Source: Diaphorobacter ruginosibacter
GTDB lineage: Bacteria > Pseudomonadota > Gammaproteobacteria > Burkholderiales > Burkholderiaceae_C
Length of the DNA stretch: 64,000 nt
Assembly (NCBI RefSeq): GCF_014395975.1
Contig: NZ_CP060714.1
Location: forward strand, 2,604,001-2,668,000
Reading direction: 5' to 3'
Positions within the stretch are counted from its first letter, which is position 1; each line of letters begins with the position of its first letter. Below are positions 54,534 to 63,424 of the stretch, piece by piece. The translations under genes and the position numbers were made by a program. The notes under the pieces were generated by a model that worked only from the letters and a program-made list of their open reading frames with translations, did no database searches and was not told the DNA's origin.

Positions 54534-55331
54534 TCAGATGCTGACGCGGTCCGCCCGGTTGAGCACGGCGCGCACCACGCTGTAGACCGTCAGCGCGGAG
54601 GTCTTGGGATTGGCTGCGAGCGGCTTGCCGCGCATCGTCAGCTCCATTTCGCCAAAGGCCCCCTTGGCGGAGAAGTGGTGCACGTTCTCCGTCACGGCGG
54701 GATCGGCAAACAGCCGCACCTGCGTACGGTCGAGTCCCAGCCCCGCGAGCGACAGCGTCGCCGCCACGTTGGCGTTCTTGGGATAGAGCTGCGCGGCCTC
54801 GCGGGCACTGCCCTCGAAGATGCAGAACGCCTCCTGGAGGCTGGCGAGGTTGCAGCGCTGCTCGGCAGGCGTCCCCATCCAGGCAAGCGGTGGCTTGCGA
54901 CCCGTGTAGATCACGGCATCGAGCTCTCCCATCCCTGCGGCGGAGAGCGCATCGATTCCGCCGATCGCGCCCGAAACCAATTGCACCTGCGTGTTGCCCT
55001 TGGCGGCGGCGGCCTCGAGCTTTTCCATCATGCCCGGCGCGCTCATGGCACCGACGCTGGCCACAATGGCCGGAATGCCGCGTGCCAGGGCAGGCAGCAC
55101 ATGCTGCTCGATGGCCGCATGACCTGCACATTCCACGATCAGATCGGGCCGCGCGCCCGGCGGCAGCTGGGTTGCCAGTTGCGCCTGCGGGGCGAACCGG
55201 CTCACGGTCTGGGTCACTACCGGAGGCACGTCGGGCACGAGCACCCAGTCCACCGACAGGTTGGTGTGAGGCTCGAGCAGTTCCAGCACGCTGGCGCCGA
55301 TCGCACCACAGCCAATCAAAGCAATTTTCAT
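54534..55331 (-). CDS. L-aspartate dehydrogenase-like protein
   Basis: A 265-residue NAD(P)-dependent dehydrogenase with the N-terminal Rossmann motif GCGAIGASVLELL and the conserved ECAGHAAIEQHVLPAL, GAIGGIDALSAAG and PKNANVAATLSLAGLG blocks of the NadX family. Aspartate dehydrogenase makes oxaloacetate (or iminoaspartate for NAD synthesis). In this catabolic cluster, it could act on an unrelated amino or hydroxy acid. A GGAG six bases before the ATG at 55331 sets the start; two in-frame Mets precede it. Confidence 0.87.
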   Translation of the reverse strand: MKIALIGCGAIGASVLELLEPHTNLSVDWVLVPDVPPVVTQTVSRFAPQAQLATQLPPGARPDLIVECAGHAAIEQHVLPALARGIPAIVASVGAMSAPGMMEKLEAAAAKGNTQVQLVSGAIGGIDALSAAGMGELDAVIYTGRKPPLAWMGTPAEQRCNLASLQEAFCIFEGSAREAAQLYPKNANVAATLSLAGLGLDRTQVRLFADPAVTENVHHFSAKGAFGEMELTMRGKPLAANPKTSALTVYSVVRAVLNRADRVSI

Positions 55332-55391
55332 CATCGTCTCCAAAAAATTGTCTGTGGCTTGCGGTGTCGATCAAGGCGACCCGGTCAAGCC

Positions 55392-56198
55392 TCAGGACAT
55401 GGGATGCTGCGCGCGCAGATATCCCGACAGTTCCCGGGTAGCGTGCACGACCTGGTCCACCCAATGGCCCGAACGCGCACGCCCCACTTCGGCAAACGGC
55501 ACCACCATGCCGATGCCCGCCACGATCTTTCCGTCGCCACCGCGCACCGGGGCCGCGATGCCCGACACGCCGGATTCATAGAAGCCCTCGCCCTCCGCGT
55601 AGCCGCGCTCGACATCCTGGGCGATCAACGCCAGCAAGTCGTCCACCGTGCGCGGCGTGCTCGGCGTGAACATCGGCAGCTCGTTGCCGCCATAGAGCTT
55701 GCGCAATTGCGGGGCCGTCATGTCCTGCAGCAGCACGCGCCCCAGCACCGTCGCATGGGCCGGAAGGCGCGAGCCGACCCGCACCGCGCTCTGGAACTCG
55801 CTGCTGTGGCCCACGCGCGCCACATAGACAATCGACGTCCCGTCCAGCAATGCCAGGTTGCAGGTGAAGCCCAGTTGCTCGTGCAGCGCCTGCATCACCG
55901 GTTGCGCCAGGTTCGCCAGCGGCTGGCTGGAGAGGTAGTCGTACCCCAGCCGCAGCACGGCAAGCCCCAGGCGGTACTCGGTACCAGAACGCTGCAGGTA
56001 GCCCATGTTCTCGAGGGTGGTCAGCATCCGGAACACCGTGGAACGCGGCAATTCCAGCTCACGCGCCAGATCAGGAGCGCTCCAGACGGGCTGCGTGGGA
56101 CTGAAGCAGTTCATCAGGCGCAGCCCCCGCTCCAGGGCAGGAACGGTGTAGCGGTCGGTATCACGATCGGTGTCGGGCGAAGAAGTGGTGTCACTCAT
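55392..56198 (-). CDS. IclR-family transcriptional regulator (second of two)
   Basis: A 268-residue IclR regulator. Winged helix: VPALERGLRLMNCFSP, then APDLARELELPRSTVFRMLTTLENMGYLQ; effector domain: VRVGSRLPAHATVLGRVLLQDM and GYAEGEGFYESGVSGIAAPV. It resembles the other IclR of the cluster over its length. It lies between the AspDH-like and alpha/beta-hydrolase genes, and the palindrome upstream of cupin 2 is a likely binding site for one of the two. Confidence 0.9.
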   Translation of the reverse strand: MSDTTSSPDTDRDTDRYTVPALERGLRLMNCFSPTQPVWSAPDLARELELPRSTVFRMLTTLENMGYLQRSGTEYRLGLAVLRLGYDYLSSQPLANLAQPVMQALHEQLGFTCNLALLDGTSIVYVARVGHSSEFQSAVRVGSRLPAHATVLGRVLLQDMTAPQLRKLYGGNELPMFTPSTPRTVDDLLALIAQDVERGYAEGEGFYESGVSGIAAPVRGGDGKIVAGIGMVVPFAEVGRARSGHWVDQVVHATRELSGYLRAQHPMS

Positions 56199-56215
56199 GG
56201 GAATCGGCAAAAAAG

Positions 56216-57085
56216 TCAGCTCAAATGGGCCAACATCTGCGCGATCTTCTCCGGTTGTTCGACAACGCAGGCGTGGCCAGCCTTCGCAAGCGTAACGTAT
56301 TGCGCTCCCAGTCTCCGGGCCCAGGCCTCACTCGCTTCCGGAGTGGTCACCACGTCCTCGGTACCCACCCATACGTGAACCGGCATCGTCAAGCGGCCCG
56401 ATGCCTCCCCCAGATCACCGGAGCACAGCAGGTGCACGGCCTGCAGGTAGCCTCCGGCGCGCATGCGCGATGCGTTCCAGCGCACCCACTCACGCGCAGG
56501 CCCGGGCGCACCGGGTGCGCACAGGCGCTGGTCGATCACGGCAGCAATGCCGGACACACCTTGATCCCTGAGCGCATCGACGCGCCCGGACATCACCCTG
56601 GCCCTCTGCTCCGCCTTCGCTGGCGCACCATAGCCGCCCGCGGGGCTCATCAACACCAATTGCCGGATCTGGATCTGCAGGGCAGACGCATCGCAAGCCC
56701 AGCGCGCGGCCACGAGACACCCGAGCGAATGCCCCACCAGCACGCAGCGACGCACGCCCAGCGCGGCAAGCGACTCGCCAAGCACGCGCGCGTAGTCCGC
56801 ATCGGTCGGGGCATCCACGGAAAGTGGCGTGGATTCGCCATAGCCGGGAGCGTCCCAAGCCAGAACACGCGCATTCGCCAGCAGGCGCTCGGCCACGCCG
56901 AACCACGACGCTGCGGACGAGCTGATGCCGTGCAGGCAGACATAGGCAAAGTCGGATTCGCCATCCCCCGCCTCGCGCCACGCCACCTGACGCTGCGCAC
57001 CAAGCGCGACCAGCCTCTGCGGAAAGACCGCCTCCATGCGCTCGATCGCCGCCTGGATGCCGGGTGAAGAGGACGAAGAAGACAT
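56216..57085 (-). CDS. Alpha/beta-hydrolase
   Basis: A 289-residue alpha/beta-fold hydrolase. It has the oxyanion segment VCLHGISSSAASW, the nucleophile motif GHSLGC (Ser), the acid in HVWVGTEDVVTTP and the catalytic His in KAGHACVVEQPE. The layout fits C-C bond hydrolases of meta-cleavage pathways or esterases. It is placed between the second cupin and the IclR gene in one unit, so it may act on a ring-cleavage product. Confidence 0.9.
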   Translation of the reverse strand: MSSSSSSPGIQAAIERMEAVFPQRLVALGAQRQVAWREAGDGESDFAYVCLHGISSSAASWFGVAERLLANARVLAWDAPGYGESTPLSVDAPTDADYARVLGESLAALGVRRCVLVGHSLGCLVAARWACDASALQIQIRQLVLMSPAGGYGAPAKAEQRARVMSGRVDALRDQGVSGIAAVIDQRLCAPGAPGPAREWVRWNASRMRAGGYLQAVHLLCSGDLGEASGRLTMPVHVWVGTEDVVTTPEASEAWARRLGAQYVTLAKAGHACVVEQPEKIAQMLAHLS

Positions 57086-57099
57086 GGTTCCGCCTGTGC

Positions 57100-57614
57100 T
57101 CAGCGCTTGATGCTGGCGAGCGGATGGTCGGCCGGATAGGTCGGCGTGATCGGCTTCTTCGCACCCAGCATCACGCACATCAGGGCGTCCTCGTCCCCGA
57201 TGTTGATCTCCTCGCGATACACCCCGGGCGGCACCGAGACCACATCGCGGTCCGTCAGGATCGTCTCGAAGCGCTCCCCATCCTTCTCCAGCACCAGCTT
57301 GAGCTTGCCCCGGATCAGGAAGAACACTTCCTCCACGTCCGTGTGCAGGTGCGAGGGGCCTTCGTTGCCCGCCGGAATCACCATCGTGGAGAACGTGAAG
57401 TGCTCGGCCGCAATCGTGTTGCTGTCCGCCGCAACCCCCGTGCCGCCCGTGCCGATGTAGCGCATCTGGCCACGGCGGTACTTCGGATCGAAGTCCGCCT
57501 GGAACTTCAGTGCATCGAAGTCGTACTTGCGCGTGGAAAACCGCGCTACCCGCGACTCCATCCATTGACCGAAGCTCGCTCCCTCCGGCCTGTCCCAGCT
57601 GCGGGGCTCCGATG
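57100..57614 (-). repeat. Direct repeat, copy 2 (cupin gene body)
   Basis: Matches 51757-52271 with one mismatch, 5,343 bases away, in the same orientation. It starts at the stop codon and leaves the ribosome site and promoter unique. Confidence 0.85.
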
Positions 57615-57636
57615 GCTTCTGTACCGAATCATTCAT
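57100..57636 (-). CDS. Cupin-domain protein, copy 2
   Basis: A 178-residue cupin nearly identical to copy 1 apart from the first eight or so residues (here MNDSVQKPSEPRSW). The same H-x-H-x4-E metal motif is present. AAGGAG lies 9 bases before the ATG at 57636. It leads the unit cupin 2, alpha/beta hydrolase, IclR, AspDH-like, Bug, downstream of a perfect palindrome. The DNA identity with copy 1 argues for recent duplication or gene conversion. Confidence 0.9.
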   Translation of the reverse strand: MNDSVQKPSEPRSWDRPEGASFGQWMESRVARFSTRKYDFDALKFQADFDPKYRRGQMRYIGTGGTGVAADSNTIAAEHFTFSTMVIPAGNEGPSHLHTDVEEVFFLIRGKLKLVLEKDGERFETILTDRDVVSVPPGVYREEINIGDEDALMCVMLGAKKPITPTYPADHPLASIKR

Positions 57637-57685
57637 CCTGAAGGCTCCTTGACGCGCAAGCAGGGTTGCGCATTTCATTCACAAG

Positions 57686-57707
57686 ATTGATTCACTAATG
57701 AATCAAT
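57686..57707. promoter_or_regulatory. Perfect palindrome upstream of cupin 2 (candidate IclR operator)
   Basis: ATTGATTCA-CTAA-TGAATCAAT: nine-base perfect arms around a 4-base centre. Its TTCACTAATGAATCA core is repeated at 53106-53120 upstream of the SDR-led operon. The arrangement fits a site shared by an IclR regulator of this cluster. Confidence 0.65.
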
Positions 57708-57912
57708 GGTTTGCATAGAAAACAATTCTACCTGAATGAGGCACGAAAGTGCACTAAGGATTTACGATGCCTTGGCTCCGCTTCCCGCCCTTCACCAAGT
57801 GCCCGAGCTGTGTCGTCCATCACACGAGAGGCACAGGGGCTCAACGACGCGGGCTGGCCGAATTCCCCACCGGCGCACCACCGGGACCGTGTCCTGAGAT
57901 AATCGCGCCCTT

Positions 57913-59916
57913 ATGTCTCTCCTGCCCCACCAGCTCGAACTGCTCTCCCCGGCCCGCGATGCCGATATCGGCATTGAAGCCGTCAACCATGGCGCGGATG
58001 CCGTCTACATCGGCGGACCGGCCTTTGGCGCGCGCGCGACAGCGGGCAACGACATTCGCGACCTGGAACGCCTGATCAAGCATGCGCACCGCTTCGGCAG
58101 CCGCATCTTCATCACGCTGAACACCATCCTGCGCGACGACGAGCTCGAAGGTGCGCGCAAGATGGCCTGGCAGATCTACGAGGCTGGCGCCGACGCGCTG
58201 ATCATTCAGGACATGGGCCTGCTCGAAATCGACCTGCCGCCCATTCAGCTGCACGCCTCCACGCAGACCGACATCCGCACCCCCGAGAAGGCACGTTTCC
58301 TGCAGGATGCGGGCCTTTCGCAGATCGTGCTCGCACGCGAACTGGATCTCCAGCAGATCAAGGCCGTGCGCGAGGCCACCGATCCCGCCCGCACCACCAT
58401 CGAATTCTTCGTGCACGGTGCGTTGTGCGTGGCCTATTCGGGCCAGTGTTTCATCAGCCACGCGCACACCGGCCGCAGCGCCAATCGCGGCGACTGCAAC
58501 CAGGCCTGCCGCCTGCCCTATGAGGTGACCGACCAGAGCGGCCGCATCATCGCGCATGAAAAGCATGTGCTGTCCATGAAGGACAACAACCAGAGCGACA
58601 ACCTGCGCGCACTGATCGATGCGGGCGTGCGCAGCTTCAAGATCGAGGGCCGCTACAAGGACATGGGCTACGTGAAGAACATCACGGCCCACTACCGCAA
58701 GCTGCTCGATGAGGTCATCGAGGAGCGCGAGTTCTCCGATGCGCCGCTGGCACGTTCGTCGTCGGGCCGCACCACGTTCACGTTCGAGCCCGATCCCGAC
58801 CAGAACTTCAACCGCGAGTTCACCGACTATTTCGTGAATGGCCGCCAGGACGACATCGGCGCATTCGACACACCCAAGACCCCGGGCCGGGCAATTGGAT
58901 GGGTCACCCAGGTGGGCGACAAGTGGTTCGAGCTCGAAACCTCCGACAAGTCCACCGAACTGCACAACGGCGATGGCCTGTGCTACTACGACCTGCAGAA
59001 GGAACTCGTGGGCGTGCACATCAACCGCGCCGAGTGCGTGCAGGCCAGGAAAGGCATCTGGCGCGTGTTCCCCAAGAACGAGATCGCCGAGTTCAAGGAC
59101 CTGCGCAAGGGCCTGGAGATCAACCGCAACCGCGACATGGACTGGGTGCGCACGCTGGAGAAGAAGTCGAGCGAGCGCCGCATCGGCCTGTGGGCGGAGT
59201 TCAAGGAAACGGCGAACGGCTTTGCGCTCTCGCTGACCGACGAGGACGGCTTTGTCGGCTACGCGGAGATCGACAACGAGCACCAGCCGGCCACCGACGC
59301 CGCCAGAGCGGAGGCCACGCTGCGCGAGCAACTGGGCCGCTTCGGCACGACGATCTTCGGAGTGCATGACATTGCGCTGAACCTCTCCCAGCCCTGGTTC
59401 GTTCCGGCCTCCGTACTCAACCAGTTGCGCCGCGACGCCGTGGCTTCGCTCGAAGCCGCGCGCGAATCGGGCTTGGTGCGCCTGCCGCGCGCCACGCCGG
59501 TCGAGCCGCCCGCGCCCTTCCCCGAAGACACGCTCACCTATCTGGCCAATGTGTTCAACACCAAGGCGCACGACTTCTATGTGAAGCACGGCGTGAAGGT
59601 GATCGACGCCGCCTACGAGAGCAAGGAAGAGGAAGGCGAAGTCAGCCTGATGATCACCAAGCACTGCGTGCGCTTCTCGATGAGCCTGTGCCCCAAGCAG
59701 GCCAAGGGCGTGATCGGCGTGAAGGGCACGATCAAGGCCGAGCCGCTGCAGCTCATCAACGGCAAGGAAAAGCTCACGCTGCGCTTCGACTGCAAGCCCT
59801 GCGAGATGCACGTGGTGGGCAAGATGAAGAAGTCGGTGATGAACCAGCACATGAAGGAGATGCAGGAGCATCCGATGCAGTTCTATCGCACGCGCCCTGC
59901 CCGCCCCGGTCTCTGA
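57913..59916 (+). CDS. rlhA: U32 family protein, RlhA-type (23S rRNA C2501 hydroxylation)
   Basis: A 667-residue U32 collagenase-like protein. N-terminal TIM-barrel: LELLSPARDADIGIEAVNHGADAVYIGG; U32 region FFVHGALCVAYSGQCFIS and the cysteines in GDCNQACR, which probably bind a cluster; a long C-terminal extension with CxxC-like CKPCEMHVVGKM. The length matches E. coli RlhA (YdcP), which makes 5-hydroxycytidine in 23S rRNA; the shorter U32 members (TrhP, UbiU/V) lack the extension. The assignment is good but rests on length and motifs. Confidence 0.88.
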   Translation: MSLLPHQLELLSPARDADIGIEAVNHGADAVYIGGPAFGARATAGNDIRDLERLIKHAHRFGSRIFITLNTILRDDELEGARKMAWQIYEAGADALIIQDMGLLEIDLPPIQLHASTQTDIRTPEKARFLQDAGLSQIVLARELDLQQIKAVREATDPARTTIEFFVHGALCVAYSGQCFISHAHTGRSANRGDCNQACRLPYEVTDQSGRIIAHEKHVLSMKDNNQSDNLRALIDAGVRSFKIEGRYKDMGYVKNITAHYRKLLDEVIEEREFSDAPLARSSSGRTTFTFEPDPDQNFNREFTDYFVNGRQDDIGAFDTPKTPGRAIGWVTQVGDKWFELETSDKSTELHNGDGLCYYDLQKELVGVHINRAECVQARKGIWRVFPKNEIAEFKDLRKGLEINRNRDMDWVRTLEKKSSERRIGLWAEFKETANGFALSLTDEDGFVGYAEIDNEHQPATDAARAEATLREQLGRFGTTIFGVHDIALNLSQPWFVPASVLNQLRRDAVASLEAARESGLVRLPRATPVEPPAPFPEDTLTYLANVFNTKAHDFYVKHGVKVIDAAYESKEEEGEVSLMITKHCVRFSMSLCPKQAKGVIGVKGTIKAEPLQLINGKEKLTLRFDCKPCEMHVVGKMKKSVMNQHMKEMQEHPMQFYRTRPARPGL

Positions 59917-59926
59917 GCCCCATTCG

Positions 59927-60613
59927 ATGGTACGCCGCAAAGCCCCAACCAAGGACGAATCCGCACTGCTGCCGCCCTTTGCGGCGCTGCCCGATCAGGC
60001 CATTCACGTACCCTCCAGCGACGCGGAGTTCGAGCAGGCGCGAGAGGCCCTGATCCAGGCGAGCGTGCTGGGCTTCGACACGGAGAGCAAGCCCCTCTTC
60101 CAGGTGGGCGCCAAGGATACCGGCCCGCATGTCGTGCAGTTCGCCACGGTCGATGCCGCCTGGCTGCTGCAGACCCACCACGCGGCCGCGCAGGCGATCA
60201 CGCGCGAGATCCTGGGCAATCCTCGCATCCTCAAGGTGGGTTTCGGGCTCGACAATGACCGCCACCAGCTCCAGGGCCGGCTGCAGGTAGAGATGCAGAA
60301 CGTGCTCGATCTGGATCGCGTCTTCAAGCGCCACGGATTCGGCGCCTCCACCGGCGTGCGCGCGGCCATCGCCATGGTGCTGGGGCAGAGCCTGCGCAAG
60401 TCCAAGAAGGTGACCACGTCGAACTGGGCCAATCCCCGGCTCTCCGACAGCCAGCGCCGCTATGCCGCCAACGATGCGCATGCGGCGGCCATGGTCCATG
60501 CGCACCTGCCCGCATGGGAAGCCCTGCAGCCACCGGTGCAGGCGCAGCGCCCGCCAAGGCCGCCCAGGCCCGCCGTCGATGCGGGCAACAGCATCTCCGA
60601 GCGAAGAATGTAG
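59927..60613 (+). CDS. 3'-5' exonuclease (DEDDy, RNase D-like)
   Basis: A 228-residue exonuclease. Exo motifs: VLGFDTESKP (Asp, Glu), KVGFGLDND (Asp) and YAANDAHAA with the Tyr-x3-Asp of the DEDDy class. It has no HRDC domain, so it resembles the small RNase D/WRN-like exonucleases. It begins 10 bases after rlhA, suggesting co-transcription. The C-terminus is Pro/Arg-rich. Confidence 0.88.
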   Translation: MVRRKAPTKDESALLPPFAALPDQAIHVPSSDAEFEQAREALIQASVLGFDTESKPLFQVGAKDTGPHVVQFATVDAAWLLQTHHAAAQAITREILGNPRILKVGFGLDNDRHQLQGRLQVEMQNVLDLDRVFKRHGFGASTGVRAAIAMVLGQSLRKSKKVTTSNWANPRLSDSQRRYAANDAHAAAMVHAHLPAWEALQPPVQAQRPPRPPRPAVDAGNSISERRM

Positions 60614-60784
60614 TTCTCCACTCCTTGGCTGCCATTCGGGTCACCCGTTCAGGTGTGGACTCGCCAACGCGGATAAGCTCATAGCCAATGGTTCGTTCGA
60701 ACATGCGCGGCAAGCGGCAACAATCGGGGATATGGGTCACTCATTCGAGTCAACCCGACACCTGTTTATCTGGAGACATCGCCC

Positions 60785-62068
60785 ATGCGCATCGAAACCC
60801 TGGCCGTCCATGCCGGCTACTCGCCCGATCCCACCACCAAGGCCGTGGCCGTGCCGATCTACCAGACGGTCGCCTATGCATTCGACAGCGCGCAGCATGG
60901 CGCCGACCTGTTCGACCTGAAGGTGGCGGGCAACATCTACACGCGCATCATGAACCCCACGAACGACGTGCTCGAGAAGCGCGTTGCGGCGCTGGAGGGT
61001 GGCATCGCGGCATTGGCCGTGTCCTCGGGCATGGCGGCGATCGCCTATGCGATCCAGACGATTGCCGAGGCCGGGGACAACATCGTCTCGGCCAGCACAC
61101 TCTATGGCGGCACCTACAACCTGTTCGCGCACACCTTCCCACAGCAGGGCATCGAGGTGCGCTTCGCCGACCCGCGCGACCCGGCAAGCTTCGGCCCCTT
61201 GATCGATGCCCGGACCAAGGCCATCTTCATCGAATCCATCGGCAACCCGCTCGGCAATGTGACCGACATCCGCGCGCTGGCCGACGTGGCACATGCGCAT
61301 GGCGTGCCGCTGATCGTGGACAACACCGTGCCCAGCCCGTACCTGCTGCGCCCCATCGAACACGGTGCCGACATCGTGGTGCACTCGCTCACCAAATACC
61401 TGGGGGGCCACGGCACCAGCGTGGGTGGCGCGATCGTCGATAGCGGCAAGTTCCCGTGGGCCGAGCACAAGACACGCTTCAAGCGACTGAACGAGCCGGA
61501 CGTGAGCTACCACGGCGTGGTCTACACCGAAGCCCTCGGCCCGGCCGCGTTCATCGGCCGCGCACGCGTGGTGCCGCTTCGCAACACGGGCGCCGCCCTG
61601 TCACCGCAGAACGCATTCCAGATCCTGCAGGGCATCGAGACGCTGGCGTTGCGCATGGACCGCATCTGCGAGAACACGCAGACGATCGCCGAAACACTGC
61701 AAAAGCACCCCAAGGTGGAATGGGTGCGCTATGCGGGCCTCAAGGACCATCCGGACCATGCCATCGTGCAGAAGCAGTCGGGCGGCCGCGCCTCGGGCAT
61801 TCTGTCGTTCAGCCTCAAGTCATCGGGAGAAGATGCCCGCGCAGCGGGCGCGCGCTTCCTGGATGCGCTGCAGTTGTTCACCCGCCTCGTGAACATCGGC
61901 GATGCCAAGTCGCTTGCCACCCACCCGGCCTCCACCACCCACCGCCAGCTGGATGCGGCCGAACTGGCCAAGGCCGGTGTGACCGAGGGCATGGTGCGGC
62001 TGTCGGTAGGCATCGAGCACATCGATGACCTGCTGGAGGATTTGAATCAGGCGCTGGCAGCGGTCTGA
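60785..62068 (+). CDS. metY: O-acetylhomoserine sulfhydrylase (MetY-type)
   Basis: A 427-residue PLP enzyme of the Cys/Met family. It has VPIYQTVAYAFDSAQHG, RIMNPTNDVLEKRVAALEGG, the PLP lysine in VHSLTKYLGGHGTSVGG and NPLGNVTDIRALADVAHAHG. These match O-acetylhomoserine (thiol)-lyase, which makes homocysteine or methionine directly from sulfide or methanethiol. The 171 bases upstream (60614-60784) hold no recognised riboswitch. It is convergent with egtB. Confidence 0.92.
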   Translation: MRIETLAVHAGYSPDPTTKAVAVPIYQTVAYAFDSAQHGADLFDLKVAGNIYTRIMNPTNDVLEKRVAALEGGIAALAVSSGMAAIAYAIQTIAEAGDNIVSASTLYGGTYNLFAHTFPQQGIEVRFADPRDPASFGPLIDARTKAIFIESIGNPLGNVTDIRALADVAHAHGVPLIVDNTVPSPYLLRPIEHGADIVVHSLTKYLGGHGTSVGGAIVDSGKFPWAEHKTRFKRLNEPDVSYHGVVYTEALGPAAFIGRARVVPLRNTGAALSPQNAFQILQGIETLALRMDRICENTQTIAETLQKHPKVEWVRYAGLKDHPDHAIVQKQSGGRASGILSFSLKSSGEDARAAGARFLDALQLFTRLVNIGDAKSLATHPASTTHRQLDAAELAKAGVTEGMVRLSVGIEHIDDLLEDLNQALAAV

Positions 62069-62082
62069 TCCCGCCGCACGCT

Positions 62083-63414
62083 TCAGCGCAGGTCCCTGGC
62101 CAGGCGCAATCCGGTGAACTGCCAGCGGGCAGTCGCCGGAAAAAAGTTGCGGTAGCTTGCGCGGATGTGCTCCGCCGGTGTGGCACACGAGCCACCGCGC
62201 AGCACATACTGGTTGACCATGAACTTGCCGTTGTATTCGCCCACGGCGCCGGCGGCAGGAACAAAACCCGGATAGGCCGCATAGCTGGAGGACGTCCACT
62301 GCCAGACACTGCCAAGCAGTTGCCGGTCGCCATCGCCGGGTTCCGGATGGAGTACGGCACGCTCGGCAAAATGGCCGTTCGCAGGCCCCGGGCCGCCCGC
62401 CGGGACGGACCGGGCGGCCATCACCTCCCACTCCGCTTCCGTCGGCAGCCTGGATCCCGACCAGCGCGCAAAGGCATCGGCCTCGAAGTACGAGAGGTGT
62501 ACAACAGGCTGCGCAGGCATAAGCGCCTGCGCGCCGTGCAGCGTGAATTCCTGCCATTCCCCTCCATCCGGCCCACGCCGCCAATACAGCGGCGACTCGA
62601 GCGCAAGCTGGGTCCGCCAGTCCCAGCCTTCCGCGAGCCAGTGCTCGGGGTTGCGATAGCCGCCATCACGCACGAAAGCCAGATATTCGGCGTTGCTGAC
62701 GAGGCGTTCAGCCAGTGCAAACGGCTGCAGGAACAGCGTATGGCGTGGCGCCTCGTTGTCGAAGCAAAAGCCCTCCCCCGCATGCCCGACCTGTACCAGG
62801 CCGCCCTGGTGCTCCATCCAGCGCGACGGTGCCGGGGAATCCCAGGGATCCCTATCGCCTGTGCCTGTGCTTGCGGGCCTGTAGAGCGGCCACGATGGAT
62901 GGCACGACAGCAGGTGCTTGATGTCCGTGAGCATCAGTTCCTGGTGCTGCTGTTCGTGCTGCAGCCCCAGTTCGACCAGTGCATGCCAGCCCGCGCGCCC
63001 TTCTGCGAGAAGCGACTGCATGGCTCCATCCACGGCATCTCGATAGCGCATCACGGTATCAAGATCGGGCCGCGTGAGCAGGCCGCGCTGGGGCCTGGGG
63101 TGCCGCTCGCCCACGCCGTTGTAATAGGAATTGAACAGTACGCGGAACGCCGGGTCGAACGGCTTGAAGTCGCGCGCGAAACGCTCAAGCACAAAGGTTT
63201 CGAAGAACCATGTCGTGTGCGCCAGGTGCCACTTCACGGGACTTGCATCGGGCATGGACTGCGCGCAGCAATCCTCGGCGGACAGGGGTTCCGCCAGTCT
63301 GCGGGTCGCAGCACGAATCCTGCGGTAACGGCCCGGCAAGTCGCTCCATCCGGCGCCGGTCGCCGTTGTGCTCACCGGGAGGTTCTGGAGGTCAGGGAGG
63401 TCCGAACGCAGCAT
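62083..63414 (-). CDS. egtB: Ergothioneine biosynthesis protein EgtB
   Basis: A 443-residue sulfoxide synthase: N-terminal DinB domain with iron histidines (KWHLAHTTWFFE and GLQHEQQHQELML) and a C-terminal formylglycine-generating-enzyme-like domain (FARWSGSRLPTEAEWEVMAA, then YVLRGGSCATP, and a final FTGLRLARDL). EgtB joins hercynine to cysteine or gamma-glutamylcysteine with O2 and Fe(II). It follows egtD by 10 bases, so both are one operon. Confidence 0.94.
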   Translation of the reverse strand: MLRSDLPDLQNLPVSTTATGAGWSDLPGRYRRIRAATRRLAEPLSAEDCCAQSMPDASPVKWHLAHTTWFFETFVLERFARDFKPFDPAFRVLFNSYYNGVGERHPRPQRGLLTRPDLDTVMRYRDAVDGAMQSLLAEGRAGWHALVELGLQHEQQHQELMLTDIKHLLSCHPSWPLYRPASTGTGDRDPWDSPAPSRWMEHQGGLVQVGHAGEGFCFDNEAPRHTLFLQPFALAERLVSNAEYLAFVRDGGYRNPEHWLAEGWDWRTQLALESPLYWRRGPDGGEWQEFTLHGAQALMPAQPVVHLSYFEADAFARWSGSRLPTEAEWEVMAARSVPAGGPGPANGHFAERAVLHPEPGDGDRQLLGSVWQWTSSSYAAYPGFVPAAGAVGEYNGKFMVNQYVLRGGSCATPAEHIRASYRNFFPATARWQFTGLRLARDLR

Positions 63415-63424
63415 GGCCAGGTAC

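Noticed and set aside
57841..59952. 703-codon open frame antisense to rlhA
   Set aside because: Composition-driven shadow of a well-supported gene, with no domain.
60614..60784. Possible SAM or SAH riboswitch upstream of metY
   Set aside because: Only a short stem (GGGT..ACTC) seen; no recognised riboswitch core.
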